Positions 9,259 to 19,914 of a stretch of DNA of 64,000 nt are shown here, in pieces. A program made the translations under genes and the position numbers. Source of the DNA: Sordariomycetes sp. S80-01Y (taxonomy: Eukaryota; Ascomycota; Sordariomycetes); contig JAXQJY010000032.1 in assembly GCA_037042185.1 (NCBI GenBank), positions 930,001-994,000 on the forward strand, read 5' to 3'. The stretch's first letter is position 1. Each line of letters starts with the position of its first letter. A model generated the notes under the pieces. The model ran no database searches. It was not told the origin of the DNA and saw nothing but the letters and a program-made list of their open reading frames with translations.

Positions 9259-10743
9259 TGCAGCTAAGGCATTCTCGGGATGGTTACTCAATACACAACA
9301 GGCCGCTGTTCTCGGGCCAGCCTCACAGTTCTTCGTCTATGTCATCCTCCGCATACGACCGTTGTCTTGTCACAGCCGCTCCCAAGCCTCGCAAGACTGC
9401 ACCAACCTCTCAACGGCTTGGGAGCATCACACGTGCTGGGAATAAACATGCTCCTACGGGTGTGCGGGATGAGAGAGGATCCAAGAATAGCAGTTTGAAA
9501 CTCGTAATGAGGTCTTGGTTAGATGCAACTGCTTTGTTACCTCTGAGTATGCCAAGCGACGCTGATCGCGCACGCGGTGGGCTCATTCGCGAAGGCCAAG
9601 AATCAGTTACGCTATGGGATATGAGGTTTTAGTCACAAGTGGTCTTCACAGCCCAGATAGAATAGAACATAAGTTTCCATCGCCAAGCATTCGTCAGTCA
9701 ATCTCGGCAGCACAGCCGGATCAAAGCCTTGCGACTAGACACCAGCTCTCAAAAGTCCCAACATAGGATCCTCGTGCACCATCAACGCCGCGTCACTGGC
9801 CTCATCAACACGCGACAGCATCGCCAAGCAGATTCGCAGCGGGAAGAGCTCAGTTGATGCCGTGGCCATTTTGGGCCGGAAGCTGGAGAACTGTTGCGTC
9901 TCATTGCGCGTCGTCCCCACAGGGCTCGGGCTGTGAGTGGGAGGAATTTCGGGGACGATCTATTTTTAAAAGGATGCTCCCCCCCACAAGCCATGAGCTC
10001 ACGGCAAGGGACATGCAGGATTCAAAGTAAATCCGCCAGCGTCATTCGTCGGAATTCGTCAATTGCCTCGTTGGCTTCCACGTTTGAGGCTGTGGCTTGC
10101 TAGGCTTGCTTTGGGCTGGCACCTGAGATTGGGAGACAAAGTTTCGGCCTTGAGAATCGCCAAGGAGAGAGGCTGGCGCTGCGCCTCCCACATCCCCCCC
10201 AGTCGTCTACAAACAACCCGGCAAAAACAAGCTTAATTGCGCCGCCAAGTTAATCGGATGCTGCCGCCGACCACTCAGGTGTAAGGCATTGGAGCTGCGA
10301 GGCCGCAGGCATGACCACCGAGCCACCTGTCGATAGTCTCAAGACTACTGTTTTCCCGTCTGCTGGAGCCGGAGGGCAAGGAAACGAGGGACTTCCAGTC
10401 GGCCTGGCCGAAAATAGGAGCGCTGGTTTACGCAACTGAATCAGGCCCAGGGTTGTGGGGGAATTAGTCGTGCTTGGCACTGATCGCCCCATGGGCTGTG
10501 TCTCCCACCTTTTCATCATTGGAGCACATGGCCTACGTAATGTACCCGGTGATCCTTATGCCGGGAGCCCGACGATCGGAATTGATTTTTTATATTGGTC
10601 TCGGCATGTCCAATGACTATATAAGGATCCAGCCCGGCCTCCTGGAACCTCTCATCATCCAGTCAATCACAAGTACATATCATCACAAGGAGCCTCAACA
10701 TCACTCATCCACTTACTCAATCCAATCCCTCTCTTCCGCAACG
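9259..10743. other. Intergenic and promoter of the Asp/Arg-rich surface protein
   Basis: This 1.5-kb gap holds no convincing gene; short frames at 9255-9632 and 10250-10519 look like chance. Its right end is a clear promoter with a TATA element about 120 bases before the next ATG and a CA/CT-rich leader. Confidence 0.5.
10618..10625 (+). promoter_or_regulatory. TATA box (TATATAAG)
   Basis: TATATAAG lies about 119 bases before the ATG at 10744, in a pyrimidine/CA-rich leader typical of strongly expressed fungal genes. Confidence 0.6.
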
Positions 10744-11650
10744 ATGCACTACAAGTCCACCTTCCTGGCCGTCGCGCCCATGGTCATGATGGCCCGCGCT
10801 GGCGTCGAGTTCGACCTCGACGAGACACCTCGTGAGTGCCGTGACATCTGCCGCCCCATTGCCCAGCTGTACCGCAGCTGCGAGGTCGACCTCCGCGGCG
10901 ACGACAACGACCGCGAGGAGGACCAGCTCGAGGTCCAGTGCTTCTGCACCAACGAGAGCTTCGACGTCGGCACCGTCGCTGCCCAGTGCCAGGACTGCAT
11001 CCGCCAGAACCGCAACTCCAGCAGCGGCGGCAACGGCGGAGGTGCCGGCGGCGACAGGGACGACGATAGGGATGACGACCGGGATGACAACCGCGATGAT
11101 AACAACGATGACTGGGACGACAACAACGACAACGACCGCGATGACAACGACCGCGATGACAACGACAACGACAATGATCGCGATGACCGCACTGATGACC
11201 GGGATGATGACCGCGACGATCGTGACGACAACCGCAAGGCCAAGCGCGACGACGACGATTGGGACGATGACCGTGACGATGATGCCTGGCAAGGTAAGCC
11301 AACCCAGCTCCCTCTCACTCATACACCTACTGACAACCCCAGACATCAACGACATTGTCCGCACCTGCGGCTTCACCTCCACCAGCTACCTCGCCTCGGC
11401 CACCAGCGCCATGCCTTCATCCGTCACCGTCACGGCGACGCGCCCCACGGATGTCTCCCAGCTCACCACCACCTTCAGCGCCGCCGCCGCTCCCCAGACA
11501 ACCTCGCCCAACAGCGGCAACAGCAACAACAGCAACAATGACGACGACAATGACAACGATAACGACGATGGTGACAACGGTGCTGGTATGCTTGCTCCGT
11601 TTGGCGCCGCCGGTGCGTTTGTCGCTGGTGCTATGGCACTGCTGGCGTAG
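10744..11650 (+). CDS. Secreted GPI-type Cys-rich protein with Asp/Arg/Asn repeat
   Basis: Two exons, 10744-11293 and 11343-11650, flank a 49-base intron and give 285 residues. A signal peptide (MHYKSTFLAVAPMVMMARA) is followed by a Cys domain with spacing C-x3-C (CRDIC), C, C-x-C (CFC) and C-x2-C (CQDC). A single late Cys (RTCGF) follows in exon 2. Between them lies about 75 residues built almost only of Asp, Arg and Asn (units such as DRDDDRDDN). After exon 2 comes a Ser/Thr/Asn-rich stretch, a second Asp/Asn run and a hydrophobic tail (FGAAGAFVAGAMALLA) fitting GPI attachment. The Cys order matches the CFEM-like protein at 2864. The acidic repeat might bind cations at the wall; that is inference. 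Confidence 0.8.
11052..11284 (+). repeat. Coding low-complexity repeat (GAY/CGY/AAC codons)
   Basis: Imperfect tandem units of Asp, Arg and Asn codons make up this part of the surface-protein gene. The other frames stay open too, giving long Val/Ile-rich or Ser/Arg-rich antisense shadows that are not genes. Such a tract is prone to length change by slippage. Confidence 0.75.
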
Positions 11651-12401
11651 ATGCCAGTGCAGGGGTTGGAGCTTGGGTGAAGTGCAAATGGGCGGACTGC
11701 AATCATTACGATAGCGATAGAGATACCTGCTTTACATCAGAATGGTAATACTTATTCATGGACTCTCCAAGCAACCAGCATTCGCTCGTTCCTAAATCAA
11801 CCTTGGACACAATGGGATACCAAGACCAGTGACATGTTTTTTATTGCATCCCGCCGAGGCTGAAGCTTGACAGGGACGTTCTTCGTAGGACAGACTCTAT
11901 TGAAAAGAACTCCGACAGACCGAGTTGGCCGCCGACAACCCGGAGCCGGCGCCGATGGCCCCACTTCAATTGGCGGCGGGCTCTCCGGCCTGAGGTCTAA
12001 GTTGTCCCTGGGAGGAAAACAAATACCGACCCTAGAACCTTGCAGCAGCCTGCGCCGTATTGCACAATGCCAACGATGGCTAGAGCAATGCAAGAAGAGA
12101 GCTGTAGTACTTCATCCACTCATCTGCCCGCAAACCGGTGGAAGGATTACCCCAAATCCCCGGACTCGGACCCGTACCCCGCAAAAAGTGGAAGGGATCA
12201 CCACCTGTCGTCATTCCTGTAAGCACTGAGCGGACTTCGCAAGGATTCTTCTCGGTGCCCAGGATGCCGTTGAGTCCGAAGACGGCCGATGTTACGTGAC
12301 GTTCGCTGTCATGAGGGTTCTCATAAGAAGCAGCCCTGAGCTGGCTCGGGCCAACTCCGTCATCATCTCCTGATCCGAGCTGCGGCGACCCGGAATACAG
12401 A
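11651..12401. other. Intergenic, no gene seen
   Basis: This holds the 3' end of the GPI-type protein gene and the upstream region of the GH92 gene. The open frames here are short and show no domain features. Confidence 0.5.
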
Positions 12402-14918
12402 ATGCGACTAAACTCGGACGGAGCGTGGTGGCTTTCCGCAGCCCTGGGCGGAGCGCTGGTGCAAGCTCAGGGTCAGACCTCGTACCACGACAACGTCGGA
12501 AACCTCCGGCACGTCAACCCTTTGGTGGGCACCCGCGGCTTCACCCCGAACGACAATGGAGGCATGATCCCGTCCGTGGCGCCGCCCTTTGCCATGACCC
12601 GCTGGACCCCCCAAACTCGGGAAAACTTCATCTCGCAAGTCCCTTACTCCGACCATGACCGTCGCGTGCACGGCTTCCAGGCCACCCACCAACCGGCGAT
12701 CTGGATGGGCGAGAACGGGCAAGTCGTCCTGACGCCTGGACTGGGGGAGGTGAGGACAAACTTCGAAGACAGGGGGCTGAGCTTCAGGAAGAATGACGAG
12801 AGGAGTGAAGTCTATGTCTATGAGACGGTCCTTGATGCGGACTCCAAGGGAAGGAGCGGGTGGAACATGACTGAGCAGTGGGCGCATGAAGAGCTGGGGA
12901 TGGCTTGTCCGCCCTGTCCGGGAGGTGAAGCCCCAGTACCGGACCATGTCGTCGAGGGAGCTAATGGGAGAATGACCAAAAGGGATCTCGATGATGGAGC
13001 TTTGCAGGAGGCGCTCGGACTGGGCGCCATAAACGATAGCGGTGGGGATTACGAAAGAGCGATCCGGGTGGCCATGTCTGCTAGCGAGCATGTTGGGCAT
13101 TTACGATTCGATTTCGAAGATGAATCTGGCGGCGAGCGCGAGAAGCCGTATGTTTCTATTCAAGCTACCCGGCTGAACTGGACGGGCCACGTTGAAATCC
13201 ACCCCGAGGACCGAGAAGTCTCTGGCAGCAACTCTCAGCGTCAAGACTACCTCCTTGGGCCAGATGATCCGAAGTCGTTCAGAGGCTACTTCGTCTCTCG
13301 TTTCTCTGAGGCTTTTGAGGCTTACGGAACGTACAAAGGGAACCAGAAGACCAGTCACGAGAGTGTCGAAGGCAAAGACGTGGGAGCGTACGTGCAGTTT
13401 GGCCGAGGGATCGAAAGGGTTGAGGTACGTACGGGGGTGTCTTTCGTGAGCGTCGAACAAGCCCGGAGGAATCTTGACATGGGTATTCCCGACGGTCAAA
13501 CTTTCGACACCACAGTCGAAAATGTCAAGGAAGCGTGGATGGAGAAGCTGGATCGGGTGCAGATCACGGGGTCCAACAAGACGGACGAAGAGCACGATCC
13601 CAAGACCATATTCTACACCGGTCTGTTCCACAGCTTGCAGTACCCGAACGACTTTTCAGAACCACTTGAAGGCGATCTGCGGACTTATTACAGCGGCTAC
13701 ACGGACAGCGTCCACAACGACACGGATTCTTACTACCAATCGTGGTCTATCTGGGATACCTTCCGCGCGGAGCACTCGCTGCTCACGCTTTTCGCGCCTG
13801 AGCGCGTCAACCCAATGATGCGATCCCTACTCAAGATCTTTGACTGGTCCGGCCGTCTACCGATCTGGGCGAACATGATTGAAACGAACATCATGATTGC
13901 GACAAATGCGGACGCAGTCCTCGCCAACGCACTTATACGAGGGTTCAATGACTACAACCTCTCGAAAGCATGGGAGGCCGTGCACAAGAATGCCTACGAA
14001 CCGCCTGTGCGCGACACTGAGCTTCTCTACTTTGACCGTCAACCGAATACGCCACACGAAGCACGTGCTGGCCTGACAAGCTATATGGACGTCGGATGGG
14101 TCGCGAACGATGGCTGGGCCGAGTCTGCGAGTCGAACACTGGATTACGCCTTCAACGACTACGCAGCGGCGGTGGTAGCGCAGCATGCCGGTGACGAATT
14201 CGCTGCTGGCGAGCTCTTCGCTCGAGCTGAGAACTACAAGATGATCTGGAACGAAGAGACCGAGTTCATGCAGGCGCGCAACGCGAACGGCACCTGGGCG
14301 GATGATACGTGGGGCTGGACCGAGGGCGACAACTGGGTCTACACCTTCGACGTGATGCACGACGTTGGCGGCCTGGCATCGCTCTTCAGGGACGGAAAGG
14401 TGGGCATGAGGGAGAAGCTGGACGAGCACTTTGCGGAAAACCACAACCTGCACAGCAACGAGCCCTCGCACCATGTGCCGTACATGTACTCCCAGCTCGG
14501 GTTTCCCTCACGCGCTGCCGAGGAGATCAGAAGGCTCACCTGGGAGGACTACAACGCCACCGCGGCAGGGCTGCGAGGAAACGAGGATCTGGGGCAGATG
14601 AGCGCCTGGTACGTCTTCTCGGCGCTGGGCTTCTACCCCGTCAACCCGGCGAGCGATGAGTACATCATCGGAACGCCTCTGTTCGACGAGGTTGAGATCC
14701 GCTTGCCGCCTGGGCCGGAAGGGACTCAGAGCGAGAGGACTGTAACGATCCGCGCGGAGGGGGCTTCAGAGGGCAAGATGTATGTTGAGGCTGTGATGAT
14801 TGACGGGATGGAAGTTGAGAGGCCTGTGTTGAAGCATGGGGATATCGTAGCCGCGGATGTCATTGAGTTCAAGATGAGTGAGGAGAAGACGTGCTGGGGG
14901 TCGAGTGGGACTGTTTGA
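12402..14918 (+). CDS. GH92 alpha-1,2-mannosidase-like, secreted
   Basis: One uninterrupted 838-residue frame starts with a weakly hydrophobic signal peptide (WWLSAALGGALVQAQG). The N-terminal beta-sandwich carries VNPLVGT and the substrate-loop signature GFQATHQPAIWMG. The (alpha/alpha)6 barrel carries FYTGLFHSLQYPNDF, RLPIWANMIETNIMIATNAD, DVGWVAND and DNWVYTFDVMHDVGGL. The GH92 hallmark GNEDLGQMSAWYVFSALGFY with PVNP lies near the C-terminus. GH92 enzymes are Ca2+-dependent inverting exo-mannosidases that trim alpha-mannose from N-glycans or yeast-type mannan. The length is normal for fungal members. Linkage specificity cannot be read from sequence alone. Confidence 0.93.
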   Translation: MRLNSDGAWWLSAALGGALVQAQGQTSYHDNVGNLRHVNPLVGTRGFTPNDNGGMIPSVAPPFAMTRWTPQTRENFISQVPYSDHDRRVHGFQATHQPAIWMGENGQVVLTPGLGEVRTNFEDRGLSFRKNDERSEVYVYETVLDADSKGRSGWNMTEQWAHEELGMACPPCPGGEAPVPDHVVEGANGRMTKRDLDDGALQEALGLGAINDSGGDYERAIRVAMSASEHVGHLRFDFEDESGGEREKPYVSIQATRLNWTGHVEIHPEDREVSGSNSQRQDYLLGPDDPKSFRGYFVSRFSEAFEAYGTYKGNQKTSHESVEGKDVGAYVQFGRGIERVEVRTGVSFVSVEQARRNLDMGIPDGQTFDTTVENVKEAWMEKLDRVQITGSNKTDEEHDPKTIFYTGLFHSLQYPNDFSEPLEGDLRTYYSGYTDSVHNDTDSYYQSWSIWDTFRAEHSLLTLFAPERVNPMMRSLLKIFDWSGRLPIWANMIETNIMIATNADAVLANALIRGFNDYNLSKAWEAVHKNAYEPPVRDTELLYFDRQPNTPHEARAGLTSYMDVGWVANDGWAESASRTLDYAFNDYAAAVVAQHAGDEFAAGELFARAENYKMIWNEETEFMQARNANGTWADDTWGWTEGDNWVYTFDVMHDVGGLASLFRDGKVGMREKLDEHFAENHNLHSNEPSHHVPYMYSQLGFPSRAAEEIRRLTWEDYNATAAGLRGNEDLGQMSAWYVFSALGFYPVNPASDEYIIGTPLFDEVEIRLPPGPEGTQSERTVTIRAEGASEGKMYVEAVMIDGMEVERPVLKHGDIVAADVIEFKMSEEKTCWGSSGTV

Positions 14919-15429
14919 TTGCACCGTCGTAGGGATGAGTTCACAGGCTCGCAAAATTGACAACGAGTTCCCGCTTGTTTGAAGAATTGATAACAAAGGC
15001 GCCTTTGACGGTCTGTGGCGATGGCACACCGAGCGTTCGAAGTTGGGGAGTGTCTTGTGATAACATACATGATTTCAACGTCGGTTTCTTTGCCAATTTT
15101 GCAAGCCGCGGGCGTTACCTGAATTCCAGAGAACCTTCATATTGGTGTGGTTCAACCCTGGCTACTTTTCGACTGTCAAGCCGCATTTCAGAGCCAGCCC
15201 GGGAGTGTTTACAAAGAGGCGAGCCGAGGGGTTGATGCCGCGCGCTTTGTGCTCGAGATATTAACAGCCCCCACGCATCTAAGGAACAACAGCAAAACAT
15301 TCAAGTCGTTTCGACCAAGATCCAAAGAACTCAATACCGCGGATGGGGAATTCAAGCGTCGTACATTTGGATTTATAAAAGCTGCACCCGTGGTGCGGTG
15401 AGCCGATTAAGGAACAGCAGCTCTTCTCA
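14919..15429. other. Intergenic with TATA-bearing promoter
   Basis: No gene was seen. The right end holds a TATAAAA element (separate entry) for the coiled-coil protein gene. Confidence 0.5.
15374..15380 (+). promoter_or_regulatory. TATA box (TATAAAA)
   Basis: A perfect TATAAAA lies 56 bases before the ATG at 15430. The spacing implies a very short leader, or use of the second Met at codon 21. Confidence 0.55.
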
Positions 15430-16419
15430 ATGAAACCCAACCAAGCCTTCAGCTTCACGTCCATCTCCAGCAGGCTTACCGCGATCAAGATGTTTTATTG
15501 CCTTGCAGGCGTCTTACTCATTTCCTGGGCTCTCGGGGCCTGCGTGTGCTTTAAATCCAAGGTCGACGGTCGCCAGGCTGGTCCTGCGAAACACAAGCCA
15601 GGAGAACTTAACACGGAGAGTTGTTTGTGTCGCAGGTTAAAGTCGCCAGTCTACAGTGGCTTGAAAGCCTCCGATCACGGCAAACTAATCAAGACTCAGG
15701 AGCAGAACGCCATTCTCAAAGACTACTGCAAGAAGCAGATCGAAACTATCAAGAGCCTCACGAAGGCTCATCTCAGCACCAAGCGCCGTCTAGCATGGTT
15801 TGAAGAGTGGTACCCCCTGCTCTATGCCGCATACGACGAACTCATCCAGAAAGGGGACCATTCCCAACACAACATCGATAAATTCGAGGCTTATGCAAGG
15901 GGTTCCAAGAAAGCCTTCAACTGCGTTAAACGCCAACAGGAGACAACGAGGGTGAGCAGCAAGAGATGGCTAGACGTCGTAAGTGACAGTAAAGATACCG
16001 CGAGGAACGCTCAGAAGCTCGCGGAAGAACTGCGAGCACAGCTTCAAGAGGCCGAGGCGGAGATCATTTATCTTCAAGACATGCAGAGTGCCTGGCAGAC
16101 GCAGAGAGGAGATCTACAAGCCGAGCTCGAGGAGCTGACTGGTCAGAACAACATGATGCGTCAGCTTCTTGAGGAGATTTCCCCTGGAACTCCGCACGAC
16201 AACTCGAATTCCGCCGGGGCCGTCTGGGGCGGATCCAATGATGAAGGTGACATGGGTAGTCTCGGGGGGAGCAGCGGCAGGAGTGACCTTTCTGAGGGTG
16301 TTCGTGGAAGCTGTACTGTGCAGGAGGAGCTGCTCAGGGCTCTCGATCAGTCAGATATTTGGTCCGACAAAGAGGAGGCGGAGGGAAGCGAAGCAGATGG
16401 CAACGACCGTGAAGAATAA
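15430..16419 (+). CDS. Hypothetical membrane-anchored coiled-coil protein
   Basis: The frame of 329 residues has no intron. A hydrophobic segment (MFYCLAGVLLISWALGACVCF) starts at residue 21. Translation may begin at that Met, which would make it a signal anchor, or at the upstream ATG. Residues ~85-240 are rich in Lys, Glu, Gln and Leu with heptad-like spacing, clearest in KLAEELRAQLQEAEAEIIYL and the following QRGDLQAELEELTGQ. The C-terminal 80 residues are Gly/Ser- and acid-rich and probably disordered. I recognise no family. The TATA box close upstream and the consistent codon use support a real gene. Confidence 0.6.
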   Translation: MKPNQAFSFTSISSRLTAIKMFYCLAGVLLISWALGACVCFKSKVDGRQAGPAKHKPGELNTESCLCRRLKSPVYSGLKASDHGKLIKTQEQNAILKDYCKKQIETIKSLTKAHLSTKRRLAWFEEWYPLLYAAYDELIQKGDHSQHNIDKFEAYARGSKKAFNCVKRQQETTRVSSKRWLDVVSDSKDTARNAQKLAEELRAQLQEAEAEIIYLQDMQSAWQTQRGDLQAELEELTGQNNMMRQLLEEISPGTPHDNSNSAGAVWGGSNDEGDMGSLGGSSGRSDLSEGVRGSCTVQEELLRALDQSDIWSDKEEAEGSEADGNDREE

Positions 16420-16632
16420 CATATTCGGCATTGAAACCTTGGAGTTCTTTTTGCGTAGAGTATGAAAAATATACTGAGTCATGAAATCCCGACCTTTGAC
16501 TCAATAGGCTGATCTGATGTTACCCCAGAAGAACATGATGTGGCTAGCCGATGAACGAGTTTCACGTAATTTGCATGGAAGCATATTGAAGACATCTTAT
16601 GTACAACGCTTATCTACTCTATAAGACACTTT

Positions 16633-17976
16633 CTAGTTCTTGTTCCTCTTCTTGCACTTGGAAGGGTCCTTGAAAGTCGTTCCAATGTCACCCCACTTAA
16701 TGTTGCTGAAGGTCACGGTGGGGTTGGGCTCGACGGTAAGGATGTTATCGGGAAGACCCTCGCCCTCAACGCAAGGACCGGCCTCATCGCCGTCCAGCCA
16801 CATCATGCCCCCGCTGGCATCCCACCAGATGGACATAGCAAGCACCATGCCGCGCGCCATGGCCTCTCCCATGCCCTTGGTGGCTCCGAGGTCCAGGTAG
16901 CGCTCGGCACCGGTGGCCTCGCAGAGCTCGTCGTTTAGGTAGTCAATCTGGGGCAGGGAGCTGATGTTGACGGCGCCGTTGTCGATGAGCTTTCCGTCTT
17001 GGAGGTACATGCGGTGGTACGCGATCAGGTTGCCCTCGTCGTCGGCGGGGTACTGAGAGATGACGGTGAAGGGGCGACGGGTGTCGACCTCGAGACCAAG
17101 ACCGTATGATTTTTCGTTGTCGAGCCTCCAGGGGTTGTACGCGCAGCCGTCCTTATCGCAGAAGCCGTCATACTCGCAACCGGGGCCCTCACACTCAAAG
17201 AGACCGGTCTTGTTGCAAGGGTGTGGCGCAACGTGAACGGCGCGGGAGTTGGCCTCCCAGATGTCCATCTCGTTGCAGCAAGATCCATAACCCTCGAGGT
17301 TAGGCTGGAGACATCACATGTTAGCTAAGGGTCATTCACTGTGATCAATCATATTTTGACGTACCTCTCCGCTGATGAAGGGGGTAGTGTAGCACTGAGC
17401 ATCACAGTAGCCGGTGCCCCAGTATGCACCAGCCTCGTTCAACTCTGTGAGACCGCCGTCTGCGGGCATCTCGCTCAAGTAGAGCGCTCCGTTCATTCCA
17501 CACGGCAGCTTGGAGACATCGACATCGAAGGTGAACTCCTTTCCAGTCAGCTGGAGCATCTCGTAGTGCTTCTCGTCCTCGCCGAGAAGATACACGCGAG
17601 GCGAGAGCTGTTTCTCGCCGTCGGGGGAGAGCATGTCCAGGGTCAGGGCCCCGCCCTCGGTGAAGATGCCAAACTCAGTGTAATCCTCGATGCCCTGCAT
17701 GATGCAGTTCTCCTGGCAAGTCTCGGCATCGGGGCAAGCCGTGGCGTTGGGCGGGTTGCCCCATGAGCCACAGTCGTACTGGGGGGCATCCTTTTGGAAC
17801 ACGGGATGAGCTAGAGAGTCGAGAACAACAAAGGTGTCCTTAGACACGCAGCCAGACTCCTTCGTGCACTCCCAGGTGGTGAGCTTGGGGTGGACTTCAG
17901 GCTTGTCACCAGGAGATTGAGCAGTGGCCAGGCCCAAGAGGGCTGAGGCGGCGATGAACGGCAACGTCGAAGGCAT
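16633..17976 (-). CDS. GH7 endo-beta-1,4-glucanase, secreted
   Basis: Two minus-strand exons, 17976-17365 and 17304-16633, flank a 60-base intron and give 427 residues. A signal peptide (MPSTLPFIAASALLGLATA) precedes a mature start at Gln (QSPGDKPE), as is usual for GH7 where it cyclises. The catalytic signature CCNEMDIWEAN gives nucleophile Glu216, assisting Asp218 and acid/base Glu221. Many paired cysteines (SGCVS, CGSWG, CPDAETCQENC, CNKTG) are as in the family. The protein ends soon after the catalytic domain (DPSKCKKRNKN) with no linker or CBM1. The length and lack of extra tunnel-loop sequence fit an endoglucanase of the Cel7B type better than a cellobiohydrolase. Neighbouring GH92 and GH3 genes also encode secreted glycosidases. 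Confidence 0.93.
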
Positions 17977-19914
17977 CCTGGCTAGAAGAGAAGATGAGCT
18001 AGAGCTTGAGCTTCAGAAACTCGGAAGCCAGGAATTTGGGCCAGCGTTGGACTTTTAAGGGCCTCCTGTCTGGTTCTCTGCCCAATGCATCTGAGCTACC
18101 CCTGTCTCCGTTGCAGTGCATCAAAGCTTGGCAATAGCAAGCCAATGGCTCCGGTTCAAAAGGAAACAAGGTCAAACTTCTCCAAACAAGCACCTCAATC
18201 GGTCCTGCGGCCCTCATCCCGCAATATTTACCCCTGACGACGATTGTGGGGAAGATGTCTTTCAAGCAGTTGGAGACGCGGGGACTCAGACAAAAAGGGG
18301 AAGCGGAGGGGGGACGCTCCGTGCCGCCCACGTTGGCCACGCCGAGACCCTGGGTAATATAGGATGAATCGGTTTCGATCTGCAGCCAAGAGGGTTGCAC
18401 AATCATTCAGGAACAGAGATCCCATAGATCCGATGTGGCATGCAATATCTCTGCAGTCGACCCAATCTCGCCGGACCGTCGCAGTTTCTTGGTTCTTGAG
18501 CCTGGGAACGAGTCCGCCGAAAGCGTATTGAAGTCTCCGGGATGTGCCCTCCTCCTTCTACAGCCTTGGTATCCTCATTGTGTCGCATTCCCGATGTACC
18601 GGACGTTGCGAGCCCGTTCGGAATGACCGGGTTGCATCAGCGTGGTAATGCATTCGCGGCGGCGCGTCCCCGGCCTGTCCTCCGCAGCCTGATCGAGTTC
18701 ATCTAGCCAGCAAACGGAAATTAAGGAACCAGACGGCGCCATCACATAGACGAGCCGCCGAGCCTAATGGGGAGTGCTTTCTTCGGCGAAATGAATCATC
18801 AGATGTGCTTGCGTCGCAATCCTTGAAGTCCACTTTCCCCATATGGCATGAGACGTTTGTACTTATGGGGCATTTTCCTAGGATTACTCCCCGCGTCCAT
18901 GGCTAGTCTGCGAGAAGACACTCCGTACTCCATACGGGTTCTCAGAATAGTGTACAGTACGACAGTCACTGAACGTGGCCGTTCTCGCAACCATAGATCT
19001 TCATTGGTGCTTGATAGGTATTGCTCGGAGTGAAGGTTTATGCCGCAGGCACTGCCGGCAGCACCTGACACACGCGGGAAACATAAGCAGATAAGCGCCA
19101 AACGCCAGGTAGATATTGTCGGAGCCCAGCGACGAGAATTCCGTAAGTATAAGCCACATAGGGATGGCATATAAGTTCCGTACGCTCTAATTCCCCTGCC
19201 AACTTGGGCACATGCCACTTCGGCAGGGGCGTTGGCTGGCAAGGGTCGAACGACGGCCGATGCAATGGCTGATACAAGCGCCTTGGGTGATGTTCCATTG
19301 AGGTTTGATGAGTCGAGGATCAGGTAGAGAACTTTAAATGGTAGTTGTATGGATATACCCAAAGAGGGTTGTCGTTCAGGAATGTCAATCTAGGGACGCC
19401 TCGGCATCTCAAGTGCCGCTAGCCATGTAACCTAGGCGCCACAACACCGCACTCCTGGGCAGAGCTCTCCCCAGCAGAACGAATCGGGGTAGCAATATCC
19501 CGGAGGTTTGAGTACTACCAAAAACATGAGCTCCTTGTTGCCTTGTTTGTTGCTGTCGCCGCGCCGTTATTCGGTTTAGCAGATGAACATCGGTAGGTGT
19601 AAAACCGGGCTCTTCTGACCTATCCTGCGTCGCATAGCGTAGCTCATGAGCCGGCGAAAGGCAGAAACCTGAAGAGTGCGCTGGCCGTGCTTTCGTAAGC
19701 CACCGAGTGTATCCTTTGAAAACTTGGACAAGAAGACACGCCACGTCGCTCCAACGGCTACATGTGACGTTTCCCGTGGAATATCGAGAGACGATAGCTC
19801 GACTTCGGTCAAGAACCATTTTGGTGTTGGTGTAGGGGCTGCGCTGCCGACATGATGGCACATATCGACTTCGAGAAGCGGCATGATAATAAGGGCCGGT
19901 ATCATCAAACGGCT
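17977..19914. other. Long intergenic interval upstream of the GH7 gene
   Basis: This 1.9-kb stretch contains the GH7 promoter on its left. The longest frame (18799-19362, minus) starts with a non-ATG codon and has no recognisable domain. I see no RNA gene or repeat here. Confidence 0.45.

Noticed and set aside
10717-11382. Long minus-strand frame rich in Val and Ile opposite the Asp/Arg repeat
   Set aside because: It is the complement of GAY/CGY repeats in the surface-protein gene. It lacks a credible start and domains, and the plus strand has signal peptide, Cys pattern and intron.
12402-17976. GH92, GH7 and coiled-coil genes as a co-regulated polysaccharide cluster
   Set aside because: The strands differ, the substrates (mannan versus cellulose) differ, and there is no regulator or transporter between them. 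Proximity alone is not enough.
18799-19362. 187-codon minus-strand frame upstream of GH7
   Set aside because: It starts with TTG, has no recognised domain, and the composition does not match neighbouring genes.
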